Program-made: the position numbers and the translations under genes
Shown: positions 45,356 to 52,835 of the stretch, one piece after another
Layout: each line of letters starts with the position of its first letter
Numbering within the stretch: the first letter of the stretch is position 1
The notes under the pieces: model-generated
Database searches by the model: none
What the model saw: only the letters and a program-made list of their open reading frames with translations
What the model was told of the DNA's origin: nothing
Source of the DNA: an uncultured Spirochaetia bacterium
Lineage (GTDB): Bacteria; Spirochaetota; Spirochaetia; JABEVK01
Length of the DNA stretch: 56,499 bases
Assembly (NCBI GenBank): GCA_937960645.1
Contig: CALGPJ010000010.1
Span: 1 to 56,499, forward strand
Direction of reading: 5' to 3'

Positions 45356-46068
45356 CAGAGGGCCCCTGCCTTCTTCTTCCCCCAGTAGTCAGCGGCCACG
45401 TAGAGGCCGAAAAGGGCACCGAACTGCACGATGACGGCCGGGATCCATCCCCCTAAAACTTCCGGCAGGAAAACCGCCGTCCCCGTCCAGAAGATCGGCG
45501 AGGTTTTCATGAGGTTGAGGAGGGCCGTTCCCAACATCGATCCAAACACAAAGAACACGAAGGCCAGCCAGTTTTGCGCATAGCCCTCGCCCATGCGCAT
45601 CAGGGTTCCCGACGCACAACCACCGGCAATCACCGCACCGATGCCGAACAGGAAGCCTCCGATGGCCGTGTGCAGCCCGATGGGGAGAACATTACCCAGA
45701 GCCTTTTCCACCTCCAATTGCTTCAGATCCATGCCGAATTTCTGCATGTTGAGAGCCATGAACACCAGGCTGGCCAGGGTCAGCGCAATGACCACGGCCT
45801 TGGTGAGGTCGGTCGTTCCCGTCAACAGGGGATCCCGGAGACTGGAAGTGAAACAGAAACGGCTGCGCTGCAGGGTGTACCCGAATCCCGTGCCGACAAG
45901 AATGATGAAGGCTCCTGCGGGATTGGTCTGCTGAGCCAAATAGGCAAAAAACAGCACCACGATGCTAACGACGACGCCCAGACTGATCTGGATGATTTTG
46001 CTGCGCCGGCGCTCCTCCGGGGTTTGGGCTTTCCGGCGAGTGCGTGTGACAGGTATGGCATTGCTCAT
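45355..46068 (-). CDS. YeeE/YedE-type sulfur transporter, half corresponding to the N-terminal part
   Basis: An inner-membrane protein of 237 residues with about six helices and a basic N-terminus. It aligns in pattern with the first half of YeeE (TsuA), the thiosulfate importer: QRSRFCFTSSLRD, then GFLFGIGAVIAGGCASGTLMRMGEG. The Cys in SRFCF and in GGCASG are at positions like those that relay thiosulfate in the YeeE structure. GAGGT precedes the ATG, 9 bases after the other half. Substrate is inferred from family: thiosulfate or another sulfur anion. Confidence 0.86.
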   Translation of the reverse strand: MSNAIPVTRTRRKAQTPEERRRSKIIQISLGVVVSIVVLFFAYLAQQTNPAGAFIILVGTGFGYTLQRSRFCFTSSLRDPLLTGTTDLTKAVVIALTLASLVFMALNMQKFGMDLKQLEVEKALGNVLPIGLHTAIGGFLFGIGAVIAGGCASGTLMRMGEGYAQNWLAFVFFVFGSMLGTALLNLMKTSPIFWTGTAVFLPEVLGGWIPAVIVQFGALFGLYVAADYWGKKKAGAL

Positions 46069-46077
46069 GATTTTACC

Positions 46078-46608
46078 TCACATGAAGTATCGTTTCAGCA
46101 TCTGGCTGCCGACGGCAGCTCCCAGGAAGAAGAACAACAGAAAGGCCCAGCCGTGCAGGGAAAAGGCCGGTAGAGCCGAAAACAGCGAGCCGATGTTACA
46201 CCCCAGGGCCAGGCGAGCGCCGATGCCCATCAGGACGCCGCCGAGGACCGCGGCCACCACCTGCCGCCAGCTCTTCATCTTCTTGATCTTGAACGAGGCT
46301 GCCAAAAGCACGGCGAGCAGGGCCCCCAGCACGATGCCCAGGTCGGTCATCGACACGATGTCCTTGAAAAAATCGTAGGTGGCGATGCCCTCGGCCCAGA
46401 AATTCAGGCTCTCGGCGCTCACCCCAAACAGTTCGAACAATTTGCCGCCCCACACTGCAAACGGGCCGGTCACTCCCCAGGCCTTGCCAGTCACGACCAC
46501 CAGGCTGACGGCCAGGATCACGAGCATCACCCCCCCGGCCGTATAGGACCATTCCTTTTTGAAATACGCTTCCCAAAAGCTCAGCTTTTTCTCGGTTTCG
46601 TTTTGCAT
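46078..46608 (-). CDS. YeeE/YedE-type sulfur transporter, half corresponding to the C-terminal part
   Basis: An inner-membrane protein of 176 residues with about five helices. It matches the second half of YeeE: VVVTGKAWGVTGPFAVWGGK near the start and GIGARLALGCNIGSLFSALP near the end, with the third conserved Cys in LGCNIG, then LHGWAFLLFFFLGAAVGS. It is encoded before the N-terminal half, so the order is the reverse of that in a single-chain YeeE. GAGGAC precedes the ATG; the gap from the TusA gene is 7 bases. Confidence 0.86.
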   Translation of the reverse strand: MQNETEKKLSFWEAYFKKEWSYTAGGVMLVILAVSLVVVTGKAWGVTGPFAVWGGKLFELFGVSAESLNFWAEGIATYDFFKDIVSMTDLGIVLGALLAVLLAASFKIKKMKSWRQVVAAVLGGVLMGIGARLALGCNIGSLFSALPAFSLHGWAFLLFFFLGAAVGSQMLKRYFM

Positions 46609-46615
46609 AGCGTCC

Positions 46616-46843
46616 TCACTTCATTTTCTGGATGATGATGTCCCACTCGCCCTCGCCCACTTCCTCGATTTCCACCCCGTGCCCGACCGATCGAGCCCAA
46701 TCGGGGATGTTTTTCATCGCGCAGCTGTGGTCGATGTTGACAATCAGCACATCCCCAACGGCCATTTCCTCGAGGGCCTTTTGGGTTTTTACCAGGGGGA
46801 CGGGACAGGCCTCCCCCAAACAATCCAGGGTTCGTTCCGCCAT
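46616..46843 (-). CDS. TusA/YeeD-family sulfur-carrier protein
   Basis: A protein of 75 residues. The sulfur-carrying Cys lies in LDCLGEACPVPLVK (CPxP motif, near residue 13). A second Cys in VNIDHSCAMKNIPDWARSVGH is shared with YeeD (FDCTQATEAIP in E. coli as I recall), so the protein is closer to YeeD (TsuB) than to true TusA. YeeD works with YeeE to take up thiosulfate. It is the first gene of a four-gene operon; a strong GAAGGAGG precedes the ATG and a candidate sigma-54 promoter lies at 46878-46893. Confidence 0.9.
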   Translation of the reverse strand: MAERTLDCLGEACPVPLVKTQKALEEMAVGDVLIVNIDHSCAMKNIPDWARSVGHGVEIEEVGEGEWDIIIQKMK

Positions 46844-46877
46844 TGTTGACCTCCTTCAATGTGGCTGACTTTGACTT

Positions 46878-46893
46878 AGCACGTACCATGCCA
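46878..46893 (-). promoter_or_regulatory. Candidate sigma-54 promoter of the TusA-YeeE-YeeE-reductase operon
   Basis: On the minus strand the sequence TGGCATGGTACGTGCT fits the -24/-12 pattern TGGCAyrNNNNNTTGCW: GG and GC are separated by exactly 10 bases and only one of the conserved T in the -12 box is changed. The predicted start is near 46868, leaving a 25-base leader before the ATG that contains the ribosome site. An AT-rich, bend-prone stretch lies upstream at 46921-46947. Confidence 0.7.
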
Positions 46894-46979
46894 AACTTCG
46901 CCCTGGAAAAGAGGTCACAACAAATCGTTAATTAATAATGATTTAACCCATCGCGGGTTCCGAACGAAAACCCAGGGAG

Positions 46980-47017
46980 CGTCCCAAAACGGACAGGGCA
47001 ATGTCCGGATTCGGACA
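46980..47017 (-). promoter_or_regulatory. Two inverted-repeat sites, likely enhancer binding sites of the NtrC-type regulator
   Basis: Site 1 (47002-47017) is TGTCCG-AATC-CGGACA on the minus strand, a perfect 6-base inverted repeat. Site 2 (46980-46995) is TGTCCG-TTTT-GGGACG, an imperfect copy. Centres are 22 bases apart (two helical turns), and the pair sits about 110-150 bases upstream of the predicted sigma-54 start, where such enhancers usually lie. They start right after the stop of the regulator gene. Confidence 0.65.
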
Positions 47018-47019
47018 GT

Positions 47020-48357
47020 TCAGCTGTGGGGCGCCATCTCGGCCAGGCGGCGCAGCAGGGCCTGGCGGGAGATGCCCAGGAGTTCGGCGGCCCGGGTGTG
47101 GTTGCCGCCCGTCCTTTCCAGCGCCAGGCGGATGAGGCGTACCTCCTGGGTCCGAAGGTTTAGCTCATCCAGATCGGTGGAGGGGGAGTTTTGGCCCTCC
47201 GGGTTGGCCATGACCTCCTCCGGCCCCAGGATCAGGGCACGCTCGACGATGTTGCGCAGTTCCCGCACGTTGCCGGAATATCGGCGCTGGCGGAGGTATT
47301 TGAGAAATCCCTCGGGCAGGTTCCGCTCCGGCTTTCCCATCCGCAGGGAAAGGGTTACCCATAAATGGCGGGCCAGAACGGGGATGTCCTCGGGAATCTG
47401 GTTCAGGCTGGGCATGACGATTTCCAGTACCGAAAGGCGGTAGTACAGGTCCTCGCGGAAACGCCCTTCGCGGACCATATCGGTCAGGGGGCGGTTGGTG
47501 GCACAGATCACCCGAAAATCGACGGGCACCTCGCGGTCGCTGCCCAGGGAGCGCACCGTTCGGGTTTCCAGCACCCGCAGAAACTTTGCCTGAAGCTCCA
47601 GGGGCAGCTCCCCGATTTCGTCGAGAAAGAGGGTGCCGCCATCGGCAGAGCGAATGTGTCCCTTACGGTCGGCCGTGGCGCCGGTGAAGGCCCCGCGAAC
47701 GTGACCGAAGAGTTCGGACTCCACCGTGGACTGGGGCAGGGCCGCACAGTTGACGGCCACGAAGGGTCCGCCGCTGCGGGGGCCCTGGTAGTGGATGGCT
47801 CGGGCCGCCAGCTCCTTTCCCGTGCCGCTTTCCCCCAGGATGATGACGGCGGCCTCGACACCCGCCGCCTTGTCGATCCGCTCCCGGACCCGCCGCAGGG
47901 GTTCGGAGGAACCCAGGAGGAGTTCTCCCCCGCCACCACTCAGAACCTGACTCAGGGCCTGGCGCAGGTTGCGGTTTTCTCGCAGAGAAGCCAGGTAGCG
48001 CTGCAGCCGGATCACGGCCGCTTCCAGTTCCGGCGGCGTGAAGGGCTTGGCCAGATAGTCGAAGGCCCCCTGCCGAAGGGCCTGAATGACCGTGTCCATG
48101 TCCCCATGGCCGCTCATCATGATGGCCTGAAGGGCGGGAAACTCCTGCTTCAAGAAACGCAACAGCTGGAGGCCGTCGTACTCGGGAAGTTTGATGTCGA
48201 TCAGGGCCACATCGATGTCGTGGGCGCGGGTCAGCTGCAAGGCCTGGCTCGGACTCGCGGCGCTCAGCACGCTAAAACCCCGGCCCTGCAGGTATTCCGA
48301 AAGCTCCTCGGCCAGGCGCCCATCGTCCTCGACAATCAAAATGCGAAAATGGTTCAT
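47020..48357 (-). CDS. Sigma-54-dependent response regulator, NtrC/DctD type
   Basis: A protein of 445 residues. The receiver domain (1-120) has the acidic pair EDD (10-12), the phosphorylated Asp54 (ALIDIKLPEYDG) and the late Lys in YLAKPFTPPELE. The AAA+ domain (about 150-380) has Walker A GESGTGKE, the sigma-54 contact loop GAFTGATADR and Walker B GGTLFLDEIGELP. The C-terminal helix-turn-helix (NHTRAAELLGISRQALLRRL) belongs to the Fis type. It overlaps the kinase gene by 4 bases (ATGA). A sigma-54 promoter with paired inverted repeats directly downstream makes the sulfur operon its probable target. Confidence 0.95.
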   Translation of the reverse strand: MNHFRILIVEDDGRLAEELSEYLQGRGFSVLSAASPSQALQLTRAHDIDVALIDIKLPEYDGLQLLRFLKQEFPALQAIMMSGHGDMDTVIQALRQGAFDYLAKPFTPPELEAAVIRLQRYLASLRENRNLRQALSQVLSGGGGELLLGSSEPLRRVRERIDKAAGVEAAVIILGESGTGKELAARAIHYQGPRSGGPFVAVNCAALPQSTVESELFGHVRGAFTGATADRKGHIRSADGGTLFLDEIGELPLELQAKFLRVLETRTVRSLGSDREVPVDFRVICATNRPLTDMVREGRFREDLYYRLSVLEIVMPSLNQIPEDIPVLARHLWVTLSLRMGKPERNLPEGFLKYLRQRRYSGNVRELRNIVERALILGPEEVMANPEGQNSPSTDLDELNLRTQEVRLIRLALERTGGNHTRAAELLGISRQALLRRLAEMAPHS

Positions 48358-50594
48358 GACTCCTCCCGGAGTGGCAGGGTGATGCGAAACATCGTCCTCC
48401 CCGGTTGCGATTCCCAGCTTAGCTGCCCTCCCAGGGACTTGAGGATGCCGTAAGAAATGGACAGCCCCAGTCCCGTCCCGCGCCCGGGGGCCTTCGTGGA
48501 GAAGAAGGGGTCGAGGATGCGGTTTTGAATCTCCTCGGGGATTCCCGGCCCGTTGTCCTGGATTTCCAGTTGGGCAAACTTGCCCTCTTCCCGAAGGCGC
48601 AGGATCAGCCGCGGTTGGTAGGCATCGGCCTCCCCCCGCTCTCCGGCGTCCATTGTAGCGTCCTCCAGGGCATCGCGGGCGTTGGACAAAAGGTTGATCA
48701 GCACCTGTTCGAACTGATACGCATCGCCGCAGGCATGCAGGGGGCGTTCCGGGACCTGCAGGTCCACCGCGATGCCCAGGGTGGTGTACTGCACCTGAAA
48801 AAGCTCCAGTGCGGACCGCAGGGCGTCAGCCAGACAGAAGCTGGTATCGCAGGTGCCGCCGGAATCTCGGGCAAAGAGGCGCACGTGGCCGATGATCCGC
48901 CGGATGCGCTCGATGTCGTGCCGCAGCTGGCGGGTCTTCTTTTCCAGGTAAGCCTCGTCCAGGTTGCCCTGGCGCAGGCGCTCGAAGGTGTTTTCCAACC
49001 CAAAGCTGATGGAATTGAGCGGCTGGTTGATCTCATGGGCGATTCCCGCCGCCAGCTCGCCGATGGCGGCGAGCCGGGACTGGAGCAGGGCCCGCAGCTC
49101 CTGCTCCCGCTGTTTTTCCAGCGCCTGCGCCACCTTTTCTTCCAGGTGGCGGGTCCAGTCCTCGAGTTGCCGCTGACTTTTAACCTTTTCTGTCACGTCC
49201 TGAGAAATGCGGATGATGCTGTCGATGTCGCCCTCGGAATCGACAACGGGGATGGCCGTGTGCTCCCAACAGACCGAATTTTCCGCATCGGGGGTTTCCT
49301 GACAGAGGGCCACCAGGCTTCGGGCCTCGAAGGCGGCCCGGATGCGTTCCTGCTCGCCAGCAAAGAAGCCCGTCTCGGGAAGCTCTCGTCCCAGCTGAGC
49401 AGGAAGCGGCACCTTGAGTTTCAGGGTCTCCCGGGCCAGCCGGTTCATCCAGCGAAGCTCCCCGTGCACGCTGAAAAAAAACACCAGACCGGGAAAGCCC
49501 TCGGCGATGGATATGAGCATCCGGTGCCGGTCCTTGAGGTTTCTAACCAGGGTCTCGATTTCCCGGATGATTCGGGAAAGGTCCGAGGTGTCGGCCTCAT
49601 CCTTTGGGCTTTCCGGAAAGAACACCTCCCCGATGCCACCCCGGATGGCCGCCGCCTGGGCCACGGCCTTTTTTAGGGGATTCAACAGGACCGACAGACC
49701 CCAGAAAGAGCCCAATCCGACGATGGCCACCATCGCCAAACCCAGGTAACTCAACCGCTCCCGACTGGACAGGATGTCCCGGACCAGAAGCCCCCGGTCG
49801 ATTTCCGCCTTGATGTAGCCCCCCACCTCCCCGCTGTAATACCGCAGCGGAAAATACCCAACAGCCTTCGAGGCCTCGCAGGAGGTGAGCCAGAACCTTT
49901 CCCCGCCCCGAATGCGTTCGAGGACCTCTCTCGAGGTGGGACAATTATCCACCGGCGCTGTCCCGGTGATGGGCAGATAACCGGGCGGCTCCTGGGTCAG
50001 TAGTCTCAGGTAGAATTCCCCCTCGTAGCTTTGCTTGAGCCGGTTCAAAAAACCGATGTCGAACTCCATGCTGTATTCCAGGGCACCCAGGTAGCGACCG
50101 CTTTCCGACCAAACCGGTTTGATGACCCTGAGTCCCAACCCATGCACCCCCATTTCCAGGCCGCGCAACCGTTGAGGCTGATCGTGCATTTTTTGCAACA
50201 TGGGACGCAGCTCCGAAATTGGGTCGTCGTAATGGTCGGGAGAATGAATTCGCAGAAAGGTCCTGCCGTCGGGCAGGTGAAAATGGATCTTCGACAGGCG
50301 TTCTTTAATGGACGGGTAAAAGTTCATGAAGTAGCGCAAAAGACCCGGGCGGTCCCGATTCTGGAAAAGCCGGCGCAGCTCTGGATTGGAAAGCTGCGAG
50401 TCCAAGGCGAGTTCGGCGTAGTCAAGGTCCTCCTCGATTGCCCGCTGGATCACCCGAAACACCAGTTCAAAGGCCCGGGCCTCGCTTTGGACGATGACCT
50501 CAGAGGTCTGCTGGTTGATCAAAAAACCGGCGAGCGTCGTGAGAACGGCCAGGAGGAAGGAGACGAACAGCGTGAGTTTGACGACGATGCCCAC
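48354..50594 (-). CDS. Membrane sensor histidine kinase with Cache-type sensor and PAS domain
   Basis: A protein of 746 residues. One membrane helix at 5-26 and a second near 280-305 enclose a periplasmic domain of about 250 residues. It reads like a double-Cache (dCache_3) domain, with FLRIHSPDHYDDPISELRPM and GVHGLGLRVIKPVWSESGRYLGALEYSMEF. Two cysteines there (about 218 and 239, VDNCPTS and LTSCEAS) could respond to thiols or sulfur compounds. A PAS domain follows, then HisKA with the phosphorylated His in GIAHEINQPLNSI (near 518) and an ATPase domain with DNGPGIP and GRGTGLGLS. The start is GTG. It is co-transcribed with the regulator. Confidence 0.92.
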   Translation of the reverse strand: MGIVVKLTLFVSFLLAVLTTLAGFLINQQTSEVIVQSEARAFELVFRVIQRAIEEDLDYAELALDSQLSNPELRRLFQNRDRPGLLRYFMNFYPSIKERLSKIHFHLPDGRTFLRIHSPDHYDDPISELRPMLQKMHDQPQRLRGLEMGVHGLGLRVIKPVWSESGRYLGALEYSMEFDIGFLNRLKQSYEGEFYLRLLTQEPPGYLPITGTAPVDNCPTSREVLERIRGGERFWLTSCEASKAVGYFPLRYYSGEVGGYIKAEIDRGLLVRDILSSRERLSYLGLAMVAIVGLGSFWGLSVLLNPLKKAVAQAAAIRGGIGEVFFPESPKDEADTSDLSRIIREIETLVRNLKDRHRMLISIAEGFPGLVFFFSVHGELRWMNRLARETLKLKVPLPAQLGRELPETGFFAGEQERIRAAFEARSLVALCQETPDAENSVCWEHTAIPVVDSEGDIDSIIRISQDVTEKVKSQRQLEDWTRHLEEKVAQALEKQREQELRALLQSRLAAIGELAAGIAHEINQPLNSISFGLENTFERLRQGNLDEAYLEKKTRQLRHDIERIRRIIGHVRLFARDSGGTCDTSFCLADALRSALELFQVQYTTLGIAVDLQVPERPLHACGDAYQFEQVLINLLSNARDALEDATMDAGERGEADAYQPRLILRLREEGKFAQLEIQDNGPGIPEEIQNRILDPFFSTKAPGRGTGLGLSISYGILKSLGGQLSWESQPGRTMFRITLPLREES

Positions 50595-50622
50595 GCTGCC
50601 ATCTTACCCTCTTGCGTCCCGT

Positions 50623-50871
50623 TTAGGAAGCCGACGCGCTATCCTGCTTCGACACAACGACCCTGCTCAAAAAGAACTTTTGCAACCGAGGCATCAGGAA
50701 GATCACCAGGGGAAGGGCAAGAGCATAGGCGATTGCCCAGGCACGTAAAAATCGAAACAAAAACTCCTCGCTGATTCCAAAGTTGATACTCGTTGAAACG
50801 AGACTCATAAAAAATGTCATGATGGCGACCATGGTTGCCATCGACAAAAGTTGCGCGGTTCGCTGATTCAT
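50623..50871 (-). CDS. DUF2798 family small membrane protein
   Basis: A protein of 82 residues with two membrane helices (LLSMATMVAIMTFFMSLVST and AWAIAYALALPLVIFLMPR), which is the DUF2798 layout. The function is unknown. GAGGTG precedes the ATG, and the gap from the permease gene is 13 bases, so it belongs to the same operon. It could be an accessory subunit of the permease, but there is no evidence beyond position. Confidence 0.85.
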   Translation of the reverse strand: MNQRTAQLLSMATMVAIMTFFMSLVSTSINFGISEEFLFRFLRAWAIAYALALPLVIFLMPRLQKFFLSRVVVSKQDSASAS

Positions 50872-50884
50872 GTTTTCACCTCAA

Positions 50885-52063
50885 TCAGAAAAAGTTTCCG
50901 TAGGCCCAGCCGGCCAGGGTCGAGAGGGAGATCACCAGGATTACGTAGGTCACCGTCTTCTTCCAACCCAGTTCACCAAGAATCACCAGCATCGAGGGCA
51001 GGGAAAGGCTGGGACCTGCGAGCAACAGAGCCAGGGCGGGTCCCTGGCCCATGCCGCTTCCCAGAAGCCCTTGCACGATCGGCACCTCGGTAAGGGTGGC
51101 GAAGTACATGAAGGCCCCCGCGACGCTTGCAAAAAGGTTGGCCCAGAGAGAGTTTCCCCCAACCAGGGCAGAGACCCACTCGTTGGGGATGAGTCCCTGA
51201 TGTCCCGGCCGGCCGAGCAAGAAGCCCGCAATGAGCACGCCCCCAAAGAGCAGGGGAAGAATCTGCAAGGCAAAGTCCCTGCTGGAAAGGACCCAGGACT
51301 CCCGCTCGTACGGGGCGTACCAGCGCCAGATGGTCAGCGCGAGAATCACGCCAAAAAATCCCGCTATCCAGAACCGATACTGATGGATGACATCCCAGAT
51401 CGCCGAAACGCCGCGGGAGCTGGCCCAATTGAGGAAGACCAGGATGGCGATCATCGATCCAAGAGTCAGGGCGGTCTGCCACAAAGGCCGCTCGCTGGTT
51501 CCCGCCTTGAACATCCGCTCGTCGATGGTTCTCTGGCTGTCCTCTTTTCGGTAGATGAGGGCCATGGCCAGGCCGATCACCACCGAAAACGCCACCGCCC
51601 CCACCAGACGCGCTGTTCCCAGACGGGGACCGAAGACCTGAAACGAGAACACGACCGCCAGCACACTGATGGCCGGTCCCGAGTACAGGAAACTGATCGC
51701 CGGCCCCAGACCCGCGCCCTTTTTGTAGATGCCCTTGAAAAGGGGCAGGACGGTGCAGGAACATACGGCGAGGATGGCGCCGGAAACCGCGGCCACCCCG
51801 TACGCAACCGGCCGGGGGGCCGAAGGCCCGAGATATCGAATGACGGACCTCTGGTTCAGGAAGACCGCAATCGCCCCGGCAATGAAAAAGGCGGGGATCA
51901 GACACAGTAGCACGTGTTCCCGGGCGTAATCGCCCAACATCGCGAAGCCCTCCACCAGGGCACCTGACACCACGCCAGATTCCCAGGGGATGAAGTACGC
52001 CGCTAGAAAAACGCCCGCCATTACGAGCAGGAGGCTGTTCGGCCCTAGTTTGGATTCGCTCAT
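50885..52063 (-). CDS. Permease of the ArsP/DUF318 (COG0701) family
   Basis: An inner-membrane protein of 392 residues with about ten helices. The diagnostic metal- or thiol-binding motif AVCSCTVLPLFKGIYKKGAGLGPAISFL is present in the first half, and a symmetry-related segment SVAGAFMYFATLTEVPIVQGLLGSGMGQGPALALLLAGPSLSLPS in the second. Relatives export arsenite or organoarsenicals, and others have unknown substrates. The gene order ArsR-thioredoxin-like-permease is a frequent arrangement for the family. Its ATG overlaps the thioredoxin-like gene by 4 bases (ATGA). Confidence 0.88.
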   Translation of the reverse strand: MSESKLGPNSLLLVMAGVFLAAYFIPWESGVVSGALVEGFAMLGDYAREHVLLCLIPAFFIAGAIAVFLNQRSVIRYLGPSAPRPVAYGVAAVSGAILAVCSCTVLPLFKGIYKKGAGLGPAISFLYSGPAISVLAVVFSFQVFGPRLGTARLVGAVAFSVVIGLAMALIYRKEDSQRTIDERMFKAGTSERPLWQTALTLGSMIAILVFLNWASSRGVSAIWDVIHQYRFWIAGFFGVILALTIWRWYAPYERESWVLSSRDFALQILPLLFGGVLIAGFLLGRPGHQGLIPNEWVSALVGGNSLWANLFASVAGAFMYFATLTEVPIVQGLLGSGMGQGPALALLLAGPSLSLPSMLVILGELGWKKTVTYVILVISLSTLAGWAYGNFF

Positions 52064-52335
52064 GTCGTGGTCCTTAAATTTGACACGCGCAACCCCTGGG
52101 ATCCTCCTTTTACGAACTGGATAATTTGATCTTTGTTGAGGACCTTACCGGCACTTTTGACATCGCCGTCGATGGCAAACGCCGGGGTAATCATGACACC
52201 CATGTCCTGAATGGTATCGAGGTCGGTGATCTTTTCCACCCGGATACCACCGCCCAATTCCTCCGCGGCCTTACGCGCTTCGGATTCCAACAGGTTGCAC
52301 TTGGCACAACCCATTCCCAGAATTTGAAAAGTCAT
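52060..52335 (-). CDS. Small thioredoxin-like protein with CxxC (redox-active disulfide type)
   Basis: A protein of 91 residues with the short thioredoxin fold of the MTH895-like group. The active site is GMGCAKCNLLE (Cys10, Cys13), and the cis-Pro region is GVMITPAFAIDGDV. It is cytoplasmic and often found next to COG0701 permeases, where it may hand a thiol-bound metalloid or sulfur group to the transporter. It is the first gene of the operon that ends with the kinase and response regulator. GGAGAG precedes the ATG, and a clear promoter faces the ArsR gene. Confidence 0.9.
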   Translation of the reverse strand: MTFQILGMGCAKCNLLESEARKAAEELGGGIRVEKITDLDTIQDMGVMITPAFAIDGDVKSAGKVLNKDQIIQFVKGGSQGLRVSNLRTTT

Positions 52336-52353
52336 ACGCTCTCCTTTGTTTCA

Positions 52354-52397
52354 AATATTGGAAACTTTTAGACTTTTGTCAAGAGTACACTTGACAA
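52354..52397. promoter_or_regulatory. Divergent promoter region with an inverted repeat formed by the two -35 boxes
   Basis: An inverted repeat with arms TTGTCAAG (52376-52383) and CTTGACAA (52390-52397) and a 6-base spacer lies between the divergent genes. Each arm holds one TTGACA -35 box. Leftward, TTGACA (52382-52377), 17 bases and AATATT (52359-52354) serve the thioredoxin-like gene. Rightward, TTGACA (52391-52396) and a weaker AACAAT 16 bases on serve the regulator gene. An ArsR-type dimer bound here would shut both promoters. Confidence 0.7.
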
Positions 52398-52426
52398 TTT
52401 TCCAAACAAGGAAACAATTTATAGTG

Positions 52427-52753
52427 ATGACTACCCTCAGAGATTCCCAGGTAGAGCTTTTGGCCGATGCGTTTCAGGCTCTGGCCAACCCCCACCGTCT
52501 CCGGATCCTGTACCGACTGGCCCAAGGGCCACACTGCGTTTGCGAGCTGGCGTCGGTTCTCGGCTTGAAGAAGGCGCTGACCTCCAAGTACCTTGCCCAG
52601 CTTCAGGAGGCCGGGCTGGTGCACTCCCGGAAATCCGGCGTGACCGTCAGCTACGAACTCACCGCACCGTGTGTCCTCAGCATGTGCGATTGTACCCTGG
52701 ATTCGATCGTCAAGACCAAACGGGGGCGGATCGAGGAAGCAGACACGGATTGA
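52427..52753 (+). CDS. ArsR-family transcriptional repressor
   Basis: A winged-helix repressor of 108 residues from the ATG at 52427. The frame is open further upstream, but that part covers the promoter. The fold starts with LLADAFQALANPHRLRIL. Cys in HCVCELASVLGLKKALTSKYL lies at the metal-sensing helix position of ArsR (the ELCVCDL motif), and three more Cys sit near the end (CVLSMCDC). Ligands could be arsenite, another thiophilic metal or a persulfide, and the sequence alone does not decide this. It is divergent from the operon 52335-47020 and most likely represses it and itself. No Shine-Dalgarno site of note; the mRNA may be nearly leaderless. Confidence 0.9.
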   Translation: MTTLRDSQVELLADAFQALANPHRLRILYRLAQGPHCVCELASVLGLKKALTSKYLAQLQEAGLVHSRKSGVTVSYELTAPCVLSMCDCTLDSIVKTKRGRIEEADTD

Positions 52754-52810
52754 TGGGGCTCACCTCGCTGGTTGGAGACCTTGTTGGGGCCAATGGAGTT
52801 TTGATTCAAG

Positions 52811-52835
52811 CTCCCCCCTTGCGGGGGGAGATTTT
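52811..52835. terminator. Intrinsic terminator between ArsR and amylase genes
   Basis: A perfect 8-base stem CTCCCCCC/GGGGGGAG with loop TTGC is followed by ATTTT on the plus strand. It lies 57 bases after the ArsR stop and 4 bases from the convergent amylase stop, and may act in both directions, although the T-run is short. Confidence 0.7.

Noticed and set aside
47365-48453. 362-codon plus-strand frame opposite the response regulator
   Set aside because: Antisense shadow of a clear NtrC-type regulator.
48525-49676. 383-codon plus-strand frame opposite the histidine kinase
   Set aside because: Antisense shadow; the kinase motifs on the minus strand are unambiguous.
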